In this document: one piece after another, positions 45,429 to 54,719 of the stretch | Position numbering within the stretch: position 1 is the stretch's first letter | Layout of the letters: each line of letters starts with the position of its first letter | Assembly: GCF_028280385.1 (NCBI RefSeq) | Contig: NZ_JANQLX010000006.1 | Location: 1 to 64,000, forward strand | From: Allomuricauda sp. | GTDB taxonomy: Bacteria > Bacteroidota > Bacteroidia > Flavobacteriales > Flavobacteriaceae | Reading direction: 5' to 3' | Length of the DNA: 64,000 bases | Notes under the pieces: model-generated | What the model was told of the DNA's origin: nothing | The model's input: only the letters and a program-made list of their open reading frames with translations | Databases searched by the model: none | Program-made: the position numbers and the translations under genes

Positions 45429-45478
45429 TTTTCGACAATTTAAAGGGTTGTTTTCGACAATTTTGTTTTCTATCTTTG
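45429..45478 (+). promoter_or_regulatory. Promoter with repeated operator of the GlxA-type regulator
   Basis: TTTTCGACAATTT occurs at 45429-45441 and again at 45451-45463, exactly 22 bp (two turns) apart. ATTGTC-GACAAT forms an inverted repeat around the first. The promoter is -33 TTG at 45448-45450 and -7 TATCTTTG at 45471-45478 (20 bp spacing), so the second copy lies between the two elements. Confidence 0.65.
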
Positions 45479-45495
45479 TCTTCAATTCCTTGATC

Positions 45496-46488
45496 ATGAA
45501 ACATATAAGTGTCATTGTTCCTTCGGGAAACAGCATTGTAGATACCATTATAGCGCCCTTTAATTTGCTTAGCATGGCTAATTCGTACCTGCGCAGAACA
45601 AATAGGCTTTCGGAAAATCCATTTAAGATAGATTTAGTTGGAAAGTCCATGGAACCCATTATCTATCAGGGTTTATTCAGTATACAACCTACCGCTGCCC
45701 TTACCGATATCACAAAAACAGATTTGATCATTGTTTCCCCGATCAGTGGAGATTTGGAGCAGGAAATTGAAAACAATAGGGTTTTCATTGATTGGATTAA
45801 AATGCAGCGCATAACCCATGGTTCTGAAATTGCCAGCTTGTGCAAAGGGGCCTTTTTGCTGGCAGAGACCGGTTTGTTGCATGGAAAAATGTGTGCAACC
45901 CATTGGACTGCCCATGATTTGTTCCGACAAAAATATCCCAACATTAAGCTCATCCCTGAAAGAATCATCTGCGAGGATAACGGGATTTACTCCTCGGGAG
46001 GCGCTTATTCCATTCTCAACTTTACCCTCTATTTGATCGAGCGTTATTTTGGAAGGGAAACTGCTATTTGGTGCTCCAAGCTTTCGGAAATCGATTTTGA
46101 CAGAATTGGGCAAAATGAATTTATCATTTTCAACGGTCAGAAAGACCATTCGGATGAGCCCATAAAAAAGGCACAGCTTTTTATTGAAGATAACTATCAA
46201 CAAAAATTGAACATCCAGAAGATTGCGGATATGGTTCATTTAAACGGCCGCAGCTTCCTTCGTAGATTTAAAAAAGCCACATCCAACACTCCATTGGAAT
46301 ATATTCAGCGCGTGAAGGTTGAAGCCGCCAAAAAGAAATTGGAATCCACCACCGCAACCATACTGGAAGTGATGTACGGCATTGGATACAATGATGAAAA
46401 AGCATTCCGAACCGCTTTTAGAAAATACACTGGTTTATCTCCCAAAGCGTATCGCACAAAATACAATAGAGAAATGTCCTATTCCTAG
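45496..46488 (+). CDS. GlxA-type AraC-family transcriptional regulator
   Basis: 330 residues from ATG 45496 (MKHISVIVPSGNSIVDTII); earlier starts would lie in the promoter. The N-terminal DJ-1/PfpI-like domain (about 1-190) includes SLCKGAFLLAETGLL and ICEDNGIYSSGGAYS. The C-terminal AraC domain (about 230-326) has QKIADMVHLNGRSFLRRFK and VMYGIGYNDEKAFRTAFRK. Its operator may be the repeat at 45429-45463. It is divergent from the ABM-like gene; its end overlaps the hybrid histidine kinase gene by 4 bp. Confidence 0.9.
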   Translation: MKHISVIVPSGNSIVDTIIAPFNLLSMANSYLRRTNRLSENPFKIDLVGKSMEPIIYQGLFSIQPTAALTDITKTDLIIVSPISGDLEQEIENNRVFIDWIKMQRITHGSEIASLCKGAFLLAETGLLHGKMCATHWTAHDLFRQKYPNIKLIPERIICEDNGIYSSGGAYSILNFTLYLIERYFGRETAIWCSKLSEIDFDRIGQNEFIIFNGQKDHSDEPIKKAQLFIEDNYQQKLNIQKIADMVHLNGRSFLRRFKKATSNTPLEYIQRVKVEAAKKKLESTTATILEVMYGIGYNDEKAFRTAFRKYTGLSPKAYRTKYNREMSYS

Positions 46489-49454
46489 GACTGCCCCATT
46501 TCAGCATAGTCCGTGGGCGAATGTCCAAACTCCTGCTTGAAGACGGTTGAAAAATAGGTCGGTTGGTTAAATCCTGTGGCGTATGCCACCTCGGCAATGC
46601 TGCTATGTCCTTCCTCTAACAGGCGAGCCGCAAGCTTTAAGCGTTGGCTTCTAATAAATTCCGTCGTGGAAAGTCCGGTTAATGCCTTTAACTTGCGATG
46701 CAAGTGCATGCGGCTCAACCCAACCTGCTCGGCAAAAGTTTGGGCATTAAACTCTGGATTGGTCAATTCTATATCCAATATTTGCTGGATTCGGTTTAAA
46801 AGTCCGGTGTCAGCATTGGTTAATTCAATATTCTTAGCTTTAAAAAACGGTTGATTGCCAAACTTCTCCTGGATGGCCGTTCTGGTGGCAATCAACTTAT
46901 CGATGACCACCCTTAATTTCTCCTCTTTAAACGGTTTTACCATATAGGCATCAGCACCAGTTTTGAGTCCTTCCAGCTCGTTTTCCTCCCCAGATTTTGC
47001 GGTCAACAAAATTATTGGGATATGTGAGGTCCTTTCATCGGTTTTGAGGGTATTGCTTAGCTCGATTCCATTTTTTACCGGCATCATCACATCGGAAATA
47101 ATCAAGTCAGGAATTGTTTCCAGTGCAATGTTCTCCCCTTCTTCTCCATTTTCGGCTTCCAGTATGTTATACTCTTTTTTGAACAGGGTTTTGATAAAAA
47201 GCCTGATTTCTGAATTGTCATCCACTACCAGCAGTACGGGTAGGGAGTTTTCTTCAACGTATTTCTCCACCATATCCGGCTCGAGGCCCACCACGGTATT
47301 ATCCCCTTTAATGCTTGATAGCAACTCCTCCTCTGCCACTATCTCTGCTTTGGAAAAGGTATTTTTTGTGACGGGCAATGTTACTTCAAAGGCTACGGTT
47401 GCGTCATTGGGTTTGTATGCGCGTACTGTTCCCTTTGCAAGATTTGCCAATTCCTGAACCAGGGAAAGGCCAATACCAAAACCTTGGTTCATCGTATTGC
47501 TTTGGTAAAAACGGTCGAACAAAAGCGGTAGTTCCTTTTCTGACAGATCATTGTTTTGGTTGACCGTAGTGATCCTCAATTGCTGCCCAGGTTGAACGGC
47601 CTTAAATTCGATTTGACCCCGCTGTTGATTGTACTTAATGGCATTGGACAGGAGATTCGTGACAATTTTTTCCACCACATCCCTATCAAACCATGCTTTG
47701 TTGGGGACATCAATCTGACTACTGAAAGCCACATCGTTTTGCTGGGCCCGATACTGAAAGGGTTCTATCAAGTGTGTCATAAAAAGTTCCATGTTCCCCT
47801 TGGAAACCCGAAGTTTTCTGCTACCCGCCTCAATTTTGGATAAATCCAATATCTGATTGACAAGTTTTAGCAAACGGCTTGCGTTTCGTTGGATCAATCC
47901 CAAATCTGTCCTGTCATCCACAGAAAGTCCCTTTTTGGACAATTGATGGGCAACAGGGCCGGAAATCAAGGTCAAGGGCGTTCGGAATTCATGGGAAATA
48001 TTGGCAAAGAACTTGGATTTGGCTGCCTCCAGTTCCTTAAGTCTTTGATTTGTTTTTTGTTTGTTCCGAAAAAGAAAAAACAGGGTAATAAACGCCAGTC
48101 CCAAAACGGAAATGCTCCCCATGAACAAATTCCGTTGATTTTTGGATTTTTGCTCGGCCAATTCCGATTGGGAAGTCAACAGTTCTATTTCTTGCTGTTG
48201 TTTATCAGTCTGATATTTTTTGTTGAGTTCCTCAACTTCCAACTCGTTTTGGGATTTTTGCACAATGGCTTCCAACTCCATTTGGTTTTCAAGGGCCGTC
48301 AAGGCGCTCTTAAAATCCTTGTTGTCTTTGTAGGCGACATGTAATCCCCTGTAAACATTAAGAAGCTGCATGCGCATGGAGTCATCATTACCATCCTCTT
48401 CAATAAGTTCCAAAGCTTCCTCGAAATGGACTATGGCTTTTTGGTATTGTTTTCTATGCCAGTATAAATCTCCTAGGTTGGTGTGGTTAGTAACCTTGCG
48501 TACTCCCCGCTGAGAACTTTCTGGAATCGCAGAAGCTTTTAAAAGATACCTCTCCGCCTCTGCGAAGTTGTCAATTTCCAAGTAGGTTTCACCCAATCTT
48601 CCATAAATACTTCCCAGGATTAGCAAATCTCCATAAGATTCATAATATTCCTCAGCTTTAAGCAGGTGTTCAATGGCTTTTTCATTCTCCTGTAATAGGT
48701 CGTAATGTGTCCCCAGGGCTAATTCGCCATAATGCACCCCCTCTTCCAATCCCAATGTTTCATAGATTTCAATACTTTTTTCAATATAGGGTACTGCTTC
48801 AGAATTTCTAAGTTCGGAATAGATCATACCTATATTGGTATAGGCAGCCGCTAAAGATTTGTCCAACTCATTTTGGGACGTATAAATAGAATCCAGCTTT
48901 AAATAATAGGTAAGAGCTTCTGGGTATTCTGTGAGCTCAAAGTGTTGGTTTCCCAGTAAGATATATATGGAGGACAGGGTTCTCCAATCGTCGGTTTGTT
49001 TGGCATTGAACAAGGCCAACTGCGCGTACTTTTTGGATAGGGAGTCGTTTCTTCGGATGTTGTAAATGACTCCTATTTTCTTATAACAGTCCGCCAAATA
49101 CGATTTGTTTTGAAGCTTTTCGGCTATTTTCGAGGCCTTTTCGATATGGTAAAAAGCACTATCAATATCGGATTTGGCAAATTGATAACGCCCACTAAGC
49201 GATTGATAGAGATATTCCCCCTCGGTGTAGTTGTTTTTAGCAGCAATTGCCCTGATGCTTTTTCGATAGCGATCTGCAGTATCAAGGGAAGTATAGAGAT
49301 AGGCCACAAAAAGCTGCTCATTTATTTCCACCGATTCCTCAATATTGGTGCTTCCCTTCAGTAATTGTTTTAAAGAATCAATTTCCTTTTCGGTTTGACC
49401 CCACGATATGGAAAAACCAAGGAAGAGGAGGGTTATGGAAACTACATGCTTCAT
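46485..49454 (-). CDS. TPR-sensor hybrid two-component system (histidine kinase, REC, AraC HTH)
   Basis: 989 residues in one chain. A signal peptide (1-20) is followed by about eight TPR repeats in the periplasm (25-400), a coiled-coil segment (405-440) and a membrane helix (442-463). A HisKA domain with the phosphorylated His488 (ANISHEFRTPLTL), an HATPase domain (QGFGIGLSLVQEL), a receiver with the Asp in DLIISDVMMPVKNG and Lys in MVKPF, and a C-terminal AraC HTH follow. It thus senses and binds DNA alone. Most such proteins in Bacteroidota control polysaccharide loci; here no glycan genes adjoin, so it is an orphan. Confidence 0.92.
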   Translation of the reverse strand: MKHVVSITLLFLGFSISWGQTEKEIDSLKQLLKGSTNIEESVEINEQLFVAYLYTSLDTADRYRKSIRAIAAKNNYTEGEYLYQSLSGRYQFAKSDIDSAFYHIEKASKIAEKLQNKSYLADCYKKIGVIYNIRRNDSLSKKYAQLALFNAKQTDDWRTLSSIYILLGNQHFELTEYPEALTYYLKLDSIYTSQNELDKSLAAAYTNIGMIYSELRNSEAVPYIEKSIEIYETLGLEEGVHYGELALGTHYDLLQENEKAIEHLLKAEEYYESYGDLLILGSIYGRLGETYLEIDNFAEAERYLLKASAIPESSQRGVRKVTNHTNLGDLYWHRKQYQKAIVHFEEALELIEEDGNDDSMRMQLLNVYRGLHVAYKDNKDFKSALTALENQMELEAIVQKSQNELEVEELNKKYQTDKQQQEIELLTSQSELAEQKSKNQRNLFMGSISVLGLAFITLFFLFRNKQKTNQRLKELEAAKSKFFANISHEFRTPLTLISGPVAHQLSKKGLSVDDRTDLGLIQRNASRLLKLVNQILDLSKIEAGSRKLRVSKGNMELFMTHLIEPFQYRAQQNDVAFSSQIDVPNKAWFDRDVVEKIVTNLLSNAIKYNQQRGQIEFKAVQPGQQLRITTVNQNNDLSEKELPLLFDRFYQSNTMNQGFGIGLSLVQELANLAKGTVRAYKPNDATVAFEVTLPVTKNTFSKAEIVAEEELLSSIKGDNTVVGLEPDMVEKYVEENSLPVLLVVDDNSEIRLFIKTLFKKEYNILEAENGEEGENIALETIPDLIISDVMMPVKNGIELSNTLKTDERTSHIPIILLTAKSGEENELEGLKTGADAYMVKPFKEEKLRVVIDKLIATRTAIQEKFGNQPFFKAKNIELTNADTGLLNRIQQILDIELTNPEFNAQTFAEQVGLSRMHLHRKLKALTGLSTTEFIRSQRLKLAARLLEEGHSSIAEVAYATGFNQPTYFSTVFKQEFGHSPTDYAEMGQS

Positions 49455-49516
49455 TTTAAGGTTGAATCATAAAAAGGTACAAAAACCATATGAATGGGGT
49501 TTGTTGTATTTCAGGC

Positions 49517-50566
49517 TTATCGATAATAGGTCATATATCCAGAAGAGGGAAATTCAGATGGACAATTACCTGAAGTTTCCCTAACAACCCGCAAGGTACC
49601 ATCCGTCTGTAACTGAAAGTAGAAATATCCACCAGATTCCATTTCATAGCAGTGTTCGGTTGTCACCGCTTCAGGATCCGCATAGGTAGCAGCTCCCAAA
49701 AGGGTTCTGTACACATTGGATTCTGTACCCCGCACAATCTTGACGGTTCCGTTCAATGTGGTAGCCACCAGCAGTGGTGAAAATTCGGTTTGCCCATGAT
49801 AAGGTGTTGAAAAAACTTCTTCAGTGTCGAACCAAGGCCCCGCAATGGTGCCCGCCCTCCCACGTGGACCTCTACAACTTAGGGGTTGTGCAAGGGGTTT
49901 GGGGCCAAAAAGGTCGTACATCTGATTTCGTAAATCGGCCGTGTAATAATCATACGGACAAGTGGCATGCCTGAACGTCTCAACAGGATGGAAACGATCA
50001 TTGTTCAGAAAGGTTAAGGAGCGCTCTGAGTGATACACGCCAAAATCGAAGCTCTTCGCTTGAACGGTGCCAGATGTGGTTCCTATCCGTTCTCCCGCTG
50101 AAAAACTGGCCAAGGTTGGAGCCTGGGCATCAAACAAAGGTATACCTTGGGTCACCACTGCATCCCGAATTGTAGAAACTGGATTGGTAATATGTCCAAA
50201 TCGTATCACCACCTCACAACTCGCCCGAAACATAGGTTGATAGTCCGTACCATTAAAAGTAACATGCACCAAATCCATGTCAACCGGAGCATAAACAGGT
50301 ACTTCCGCTACCTCGGATTTGATAAAAACGTAGGTATGCGCCGAAAAGTTATGAAAGGCCTGTACCTCTCCCAGTGGTTCAATATGCGCAATGTCATCAA
50401 GGTTGGTAAATGAATTCGTAAAAGTTACGTTGGGGTTGGAACCTGTTACACAATCCGAAGAAATTGGTGGCTCACTACCTTCATCACTTCCACAGGAAAG
50501 AAATAAAACGCCAACTAACAGATTTACCGTATTCTTGACCCAAGATGTAACCCAACTGCTTTTCAT
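49517..50566 (-). CDS. Exported lipoprotein of unknown function
   Basis: 349 residues. The lipobox LFLSC follows a hydrophobic signal. The mature part has a central segment VYAPVDMDLVHVTF, then VVIRFGHITNP, that recalls the beta core of M23-type domains, but metal ligands are not evident and I do not assign a peptidase. The C-terminus has several Cys and Tyr/Phe-rich strands (GGYFYFQLQTDGTLRVV). It starts 9 bp after the papain-like gene on the same strand, suggesting co-transcription. Confidence 0.6.
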   Translation of the reverse strand: MKSSWVTSWVKNTVNLLVGVLFLSCGSDEGSEPPISSDCVTGSNPNVTFTNSFTNLDDIAHIEPLGEVQAFHNFSAHTYVFIKSEVAEVPVYAPVDMDLVHVTFNGTDYQPMFRASCEVVIRFGHITNPVSTIRDAVVTQGIPLFDAQAPTLASFSAGERIGTTSGTVQAKSFDFGVYHSERSLTFLNNDRFHPVETFRHATCPYDYYTADLRNQMYDLFGPKPLAQPLSCRGPRGRAGTIAGPWFDTEEVFSTPYHGQTEFSPLLVATTLNGTVKIVRGTESNVYRTLLGAATYADPEAVTTEHCYEMESGGYFYFQLQTDGTLRVVRETSGNCPSEFPSSGYMTYYR

Positions 50567-50575
50567 GGTGTTCTA

Positions 50576-52159
50576 CTATCTTTTGGCCACAAATGAGTTG
50601 TTTTTGTCTGTAAAGCGGTGCAAACGAGTATCATTGGAACCCTTTTCGTAATAGTTGGTGTCTTTGCTAGCTCCCTTATAGGCTTCAATCTTCAGAGAAT
50701 TCATATTCCAGTTATCGCCTCCTACTCCTCCCCTAAAGGTAGTCTGCAAAACCACTCTGGAAATGTCCGATGTGGCATAAATCTTTTTGTTCAGGGTTAC
50801 GTCCACAGAAGTCAATCCATGATCTTTCCACCGGGTGCCCTTGTTTACGTTTCTAACCGTTTGGGTTCCTCCACTTCTATAGTACACAATAATATTTAGA
50901 TTGTCGTTTCCTCCCCTAAGATCATCGTCCCCCGTTCTGATCCAGAATCGTAACCTATCAATGGGTTTTCTTGATGGTACAGTCCTGGCCCTAGTTGGGC
51001 CTGAGGTGGAGGTCCTTGTAGCCGTTCTTGCCTGGGGTGGTTTATTATGGATCACAGCCAAAAAGTTTTTGTCCTGACCAGTAAAGCGTTTGAGCGGGGC
51101 GCCTCGCCTTTCATAGACTTTCCTATTCTTATTATAACCCTTAACATAAATGCGCAGCAAGTCCAGATTGAAATTGTCATTTCCTGAAATAGTATTCAGT
51201 TGTACCGATTTTATTTTAGTTACAAGAACAGGAGTACGCAATGGCACCGTGATATGTTGCGAATAGTCATCTATCCATTTGTTCCCTTTGTTTATATTGT
51301 ACACCCTTTGCGGGGCAGCGTTATGATATAAAATCGTCAAGTTTAAATTGTCGTTTCCTCCCCTTAGGTCGTCCTTACCCACTCCAAATTCGAAAACCAA
51401 TTCGTGTATTTTTCCATCGTTTGGATAATCCCTCAAGGATGTTCTCAAAGGTGTCTTTTTCCTGTAATTCTTATCCACAAAATAGGTTCTCCATCGCATA
51501 TGTGGTTCTTCCTCGTAATAAAAAACCTCATCTTTGAAATTGGGTCGGAGGGTCATAATCCTGTTAGGGTAGTTGGGGTCATAGGTGTAGATCTTCATTT
51601 TGTGTTTGTATGTCCCATTCGCCAGATCTTGGGCAGTTCCAAAATCATAGCCAATAGCTACCACCTGATGGTTCCCTGGGTCGGTATCTTTCTCCCCAAC
51701 GCTTTGAAGGCCCAGAGGCACGGGTTGCCCCCTGTTAATAAAAGGACGGAGCTCGTTTATCCGGCTTCCCGGTTTGTTTTCCACCCCCCAATTAAAAAAT
51801 TCTCCATTACGGGCTCCCAGTGGGTTAAGCCCAATTTCGGCCCATTTATCCACGTTGGAGGTTATTGATGTTACTTGACGGTCATAGAGATACTGCTGCA
51901 ACGGACTTCCTTCCGTGGGGCGAAGGGCAGTTTTTGGGGTGGAAATACTTCTAGCGTGATAATAATCCAAAGAGGCGTAGGACATACCCCCACAAAGTCC
52001 TCCCGTTCTCCAATCTATCGCATCAATAAAGATGTTTTTAAAACTATTGTTGAATTTAAACCCATGCTGAACGGGATTAAAGCGTGTCATTTTTTTGGTC
52101 TGGCCCCACATAGGGCTTACCAAAGTGCAAAAAAGAATTAATCCTATTATTTTTTTCAT
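50576..52159 (-). CDS. Secreted papain-like protein with two C-terminal repeat domains
   Basis: 527 residues with a signal peptide (MKKIIGLILFCTLVSPMWGQ). The N-terminal region (25-215) has GGLCGGMSYASLDYYHA with Cys56, then NHQVVAIGYD with His164 and YTYDPNYPNR with Asp194/Asn196, the order of a papain-fold cysteine peptidase triad. Two related beta domains (about 250-372 and 400-527) each contain DDLRGGNDNLN and a second GNDNF/GGDNW motif. They are joined by a T/R/P-rich linker (373-400). The repeats suggest carbohydrate or calcium binding. No known family name comes to mind for the whole. Confidence 0.7.
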   Translation of the reverse strand: MKKIIGLILFCTLVSPMWGQTKKMTRFNPVQHGFKFNNSFKNIFIDAIDWRTGGLCGGMSYASLDYYHARSISTPKTALRPTEGSPLQQYLYDRQVTSITSNVDKWAEIGLNPLGARNGEFFNWGVENKPGSRINELRPFINRGQPVPLGLQSVGEKDTDPGNHQVVAIGYDFGTAQDLANGTYKHKMKIYTYDPNYPNRIMTLRPNFKDEVFYYEEEPHMRWRTYFVDKNYRKKTPLRTSLRDYPNDGKIHELVFEFGVGKDDLRGGNDNLNLTILYHNAAPQRVYNINKGNKWIDDYSQHITVPLRTPVLVTKIKSVQLNTISGNDNFNLDLLRIYVKGYNKNRKVYERRGAPLKRFTGQDKNFLAVIHNKPPQARTATRTSTSGPTRARTVPSRKPIDRLRFWIRTGDDDLRGGNDNLNIIVYYRSGGTQTVRNVNKGTRWKDHGLTSVDVTLNKKIYATSDISRVVLQTTFRGGVGGDNWNMNSLKIEAYKGASKDTNYYEKGSNDTRLHRFTDKNNSFVAKR

Positions 52160-52178
52160 TGTTACTGATTTAAAAGGG

Positions 52179-52775
52179 TTAATCTGGAAGGTTGTAAAAA
52201 GATTTTACCGCCTCATAGTTGGAATAGTCCAATTTGCCCGATTGGGCACTTTCAGGAATCAACACATATCGGAACCTGTTTCCTCTGGAGCCTGAGTACT
52301 GAAATTCAGTTAAATCAACCCCATTGGTACTTATAAGCGTTACAGTTATACCGTTTAAGGTTATTCCATTATTTCCAAACGTATAGGAGTACAACGTGTT
52401 TGACCAACGGCCAGCGTTGGGCATGGGATAAATACTTGACGTTCCCCATTGTTGTAGATATACAAACACCAAGCTTCTATTCCTAAGCTCAATATTGTCT
52501 ATCTCTGTAATCAATATGTTCATTGACTTTGCCCTGGGGTCGTCTTGCACATTCCAATCCGCGTCCAACCAATTGGAAAAAATTACGTTAGCGTTGCCAT
52601 CTTGCCCGTCAGTTCCGTCCTGGCCATCTGTTCCATCTAGCCCATCCTGTCCGTCAATTCCGGGAATTCCTTGTGGTCCCTGAGGTCCTGTCTCACCATC
52701 TTCCGCGGAACAAGCAACCAAAACTGTACATGCCATTGCAACAATGGCCAAAAAAATGAAATGTACTTTTTTCAT
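52179..52775 (-). CDS. Collagen-like-repeat lipoprotein
   Basis: 198 residues. The lipobox is LVAC at about residue 22. A short collagen-like stretch of Gly-X-Y triplets (about residues 28-60, e.g. GPQGPQGIPGIDGQDG) is followed by a beta-rich C-terminal domain. Such lipoproteins are common in Bacteroidota with unknown role, probably surface trimers. It is upstream of, and on the same strand as, the papain-like gene (19 bp apart), so the three exported proteins 49517-52775 may form one unit. Confidence 0.82.
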   Translation of the reverse strand: MKKVHFIFLAIVAMACTVLVACSAEDGETGPQGPQGIPGIDGQDGLDGTDGQDGTDGQDGNANVIFSNWLDADWNVQDDPRAKSMNILITEIDNIELRNRSLVFVYLQQWGTSSIYPMPNAGRWSNTLYSYTFGNNGITLNGITVTLISTNGVDLTEFQYSGSRGNRFRYVLIPESAQSGKLDYSNYEAVKSFYNLPD

Positions 52776-52998
52776 GATTTTAGATTTAATGTTAACCTTG
52801 TTTTTAGGGGGGAAGTTTTCTTAGATATTTTCCATCCATTACGGCGTGGAAATCATCATTTTTCCAAAATTAGAAGCGACTTCTTTTAGGGCTTTCTCCA
52901 TATGTAACAAATGCTTTTGAAAATGTAACAAGGGGGCCAAAAAGTGAATGGGAAAGCGGGCTGGGATTGTATTTATTCACTATATTAAATCAAAAAAC

Positions 52999-53286
52999 AT
53001 GGACAAACTAACCCCTAGCCAGATAGAAGCCCATTTAAAGAACCTGGATGGATGGACCTATGATAACGGAAGCATCTGCAAGTCTTTTGTTTTTAAAGAT
53101 TTTAAGGAGGCATTCTCAACAATGACCCATATTGCTTTTATAGCCGAACAACAAAATCATCATCCGAATTGGGAAAATGTATACAACCAACTCACCATTA
53201 GATTGAATACCCACGATGTGGCCGGCATTACACAAAACGATTTTGACCTGGCCACGGCTATTGACCATATTGTTGGCAAGCACTAG
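52999..53286 (+). CDS. 4a-hydroxytetrahydrobiopterin dehydratase
   Basis: 95 residues from ATG 52999 (MDKLTPSQIEAHLKNLDGW). The family motif is QQNHHPNWENVYNQLTIRL followed by THDVAGIT, with the His residues that catalyse dehydration of 4a-carbinolamine pterin. It regenerates the pterin cofactor, often with aromatic amino acid hydroxylases, though no such hydroxylase is near. Length and motif fit PCD/PhhB. Confidence 0.9.
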   Translation: MDKLTPSQIEAHLKNLDGWTYDNGSICKSFVFKDFKEAFSTMTHIAFIAEQQNHHPNWENVYNQLTIRLNTHDVAGITQNDFDLATAIDHIVGKH

Positions 53287-53347
53287 AGACTACGCTTGCG
53301 AAGGGGGCATTTTTTGCTAAATTTGTCGCTGTCCAAAATCAGAATAT

Positions 53348-54058
53348 ATGGGAAGAGCGTTTGAATTCAGGAAGGCAAGAAAAATGAAGCGATGGGCGGC
53401 CATGTCCAAAGCTTTTACCCGAATTGGCAAGGATATTGTCATTGCCGTAAAGGAAGGTGGACCCGACCCTGATTCCAATGCCCGTCTGCGCGCGGTTATA
53501 CAAAATGCCAAGGCCGCCAATATGCCCAAGGACAATATTGAAAGGGCCATAAAACGGGCCAGTGATAAAAACCAAGGTGATTTCAAGGAAGTATTGTTTG
53601 AAGGTTATGCACCCCATGGCATTGCCATACTTATTGAAACGGCCACGGACAACAATACCCGTACGGTGGCCAACATCCGTAGTTACTTCAACAAGTGCAA
53701 TGGCAGCCTGGGTACTTCGGGCTCCGTGGAATTCATGTTTGACCACACTTGTAATTTTACCATTAATGGTGAAGGAATAGACCCTGAGGAGTTGGAACTC
53801 GAGATGATAGATTTTGGTGCCGAAGAAGTCTTTTCAGATGAGGAAGGTATCCACATATATGCCTCTTTTGAAAGTTTTGGCGCCATTCAGAAGGAGTTGG
53901 AATCACGCGAGATCGAAATCATATCCTCCGGTTTTGAACGCATTCCACAGGTGACCAAGGAACTCAATGAAGAGCAAATTGCTGATGTGGAAAAATTGCT
54001 GGAAAAAATTGAAGAGGACGATGATGTCCAGAACGTGTACCACACCATGAAGGAGTAA
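53348..54058 (+). CDS. yebC: YebC/PmpR-family DNA-binding regulatory protein
   Basis: 236 residues. It begins MGRAFEFRKARKMKRWAAMS and has GGPDPDSNARLRAVIQNAKA and MPKDNIERAIKRA, the N-terminal helical domain of YebC; the two alpha/beta domains follow with VLFEGYAPHGIAILIE. Members act as transcription regulators or, as recent work on TACO1-like proteins suggests, aid ribosomes at proline stretches. It starts 61 bp after the pterin dehydratase gene. Confidence 0.96.
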   Translation: MGRAFEFRKARKMKRWAAMSKAFTRIGKDIVIAVKEGGPDPDSNARLRAVIQNAKAANMPKDNIERAIKRASDKNQGDFKEVLFEGYAPHGIAILIETATDNNTRTVANIRSYFNKCNGSLGTSGSVEFMFDHTCNFTINGEGIDPEELELEMIDFGAEEVFSDEEGIHIYASFESFGAIQKELESREIEIISSGFERIPQVTKELNEEQIADVEKLLEKIEEDDDVQNVYHTMKE

Positions 54059-54173
54059 TTGCTCCAACGGAACTCCTCCTAGCCTTAAATAGCTGTTACA
54101 AATTTAACATTGGGATCATCAAACTCATCGATATAGTTCGTAACTTATTTCACATCAACGAATTATATCAACC

Positions 54174-54641
54174 ATGAAAGTAGCAGCAAGAATTTTAGGA
54201 TGCGCCTTGCTTCTCATTTGCCTGCAGGCATGTGGGGAAGACGAAGGACTTGACCTCGACGGATCGGTAATTTCCATAAGTGATATACAGGGCAGTTGGA
54301 ATGCCATCCGAGCTGAATTTGATATTGCCGGAAGCGGCGCCTCCATGGCCATAGATGTAGTGGAACAGGGTGGGTCCGCCACCTTGGTCATCCAGTCCAA
54401 TGGCCGATTTACCCTTACCATAACCGAAATGGGGGAAGATCCTGAAATTAGTACGGGCCAAATGTCCTTTGATGAGGATCTTTTGGTTGTTGAGTTTGAC
54501 GATTCACCCGGTGACTCAGAATTTTTTAGTATTCAAAGTACCCAAAACACACTTTCAATAAGCGGTCCGGCGGAATTTGACCTGGACGGGGATGGAACGG
54601 ATGATGCCGCTAGGGCGGAATTCGATTTTGAAAGGGCCTAA
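54174..54641 (+). CDS. Small lipoprotein, lipocalin-like
   Basis: 155 residues. The lipobox is CLQAC. An acidic linker leads into ISDIQGSWNAIRAEFDI, then alternating beta strands (ATLVIQSNGRFTLTITEMG) resembling small lipocalin-like domains of Bacteroidota. The protein is strongly acidic. No function can be assigned; it is preceded by 115 bp without other features. Confidence 0.65.
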   Translation: MKVAARILGCALLLICLQACGEDEGLDLDGSVISISDIQGSWNAIRAEFDIAGSGASMAIDVVEQGGSATLVIQSNGRFTLTITEMGEDPEISTGQMSFDEDLLVVEFDDSPGDSEFFSIQSTQNTLSISGPAEFDLDGDGTDDAARAEFDFERA

Positions 54642-54719
54642 TACGCAAAGCCTTAAAGTTTTGGGGCTTGTAACGTAAAGAAGGTTGGGATGAATCGACA
54701 TAAATAAAAATCAATTGCT

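Noticed and set aside
49517..50566. M23 peptidase call for the lipoprotein
   Set aside because: The short resemblance lacks the HxxxD and HxH zinc ligands.
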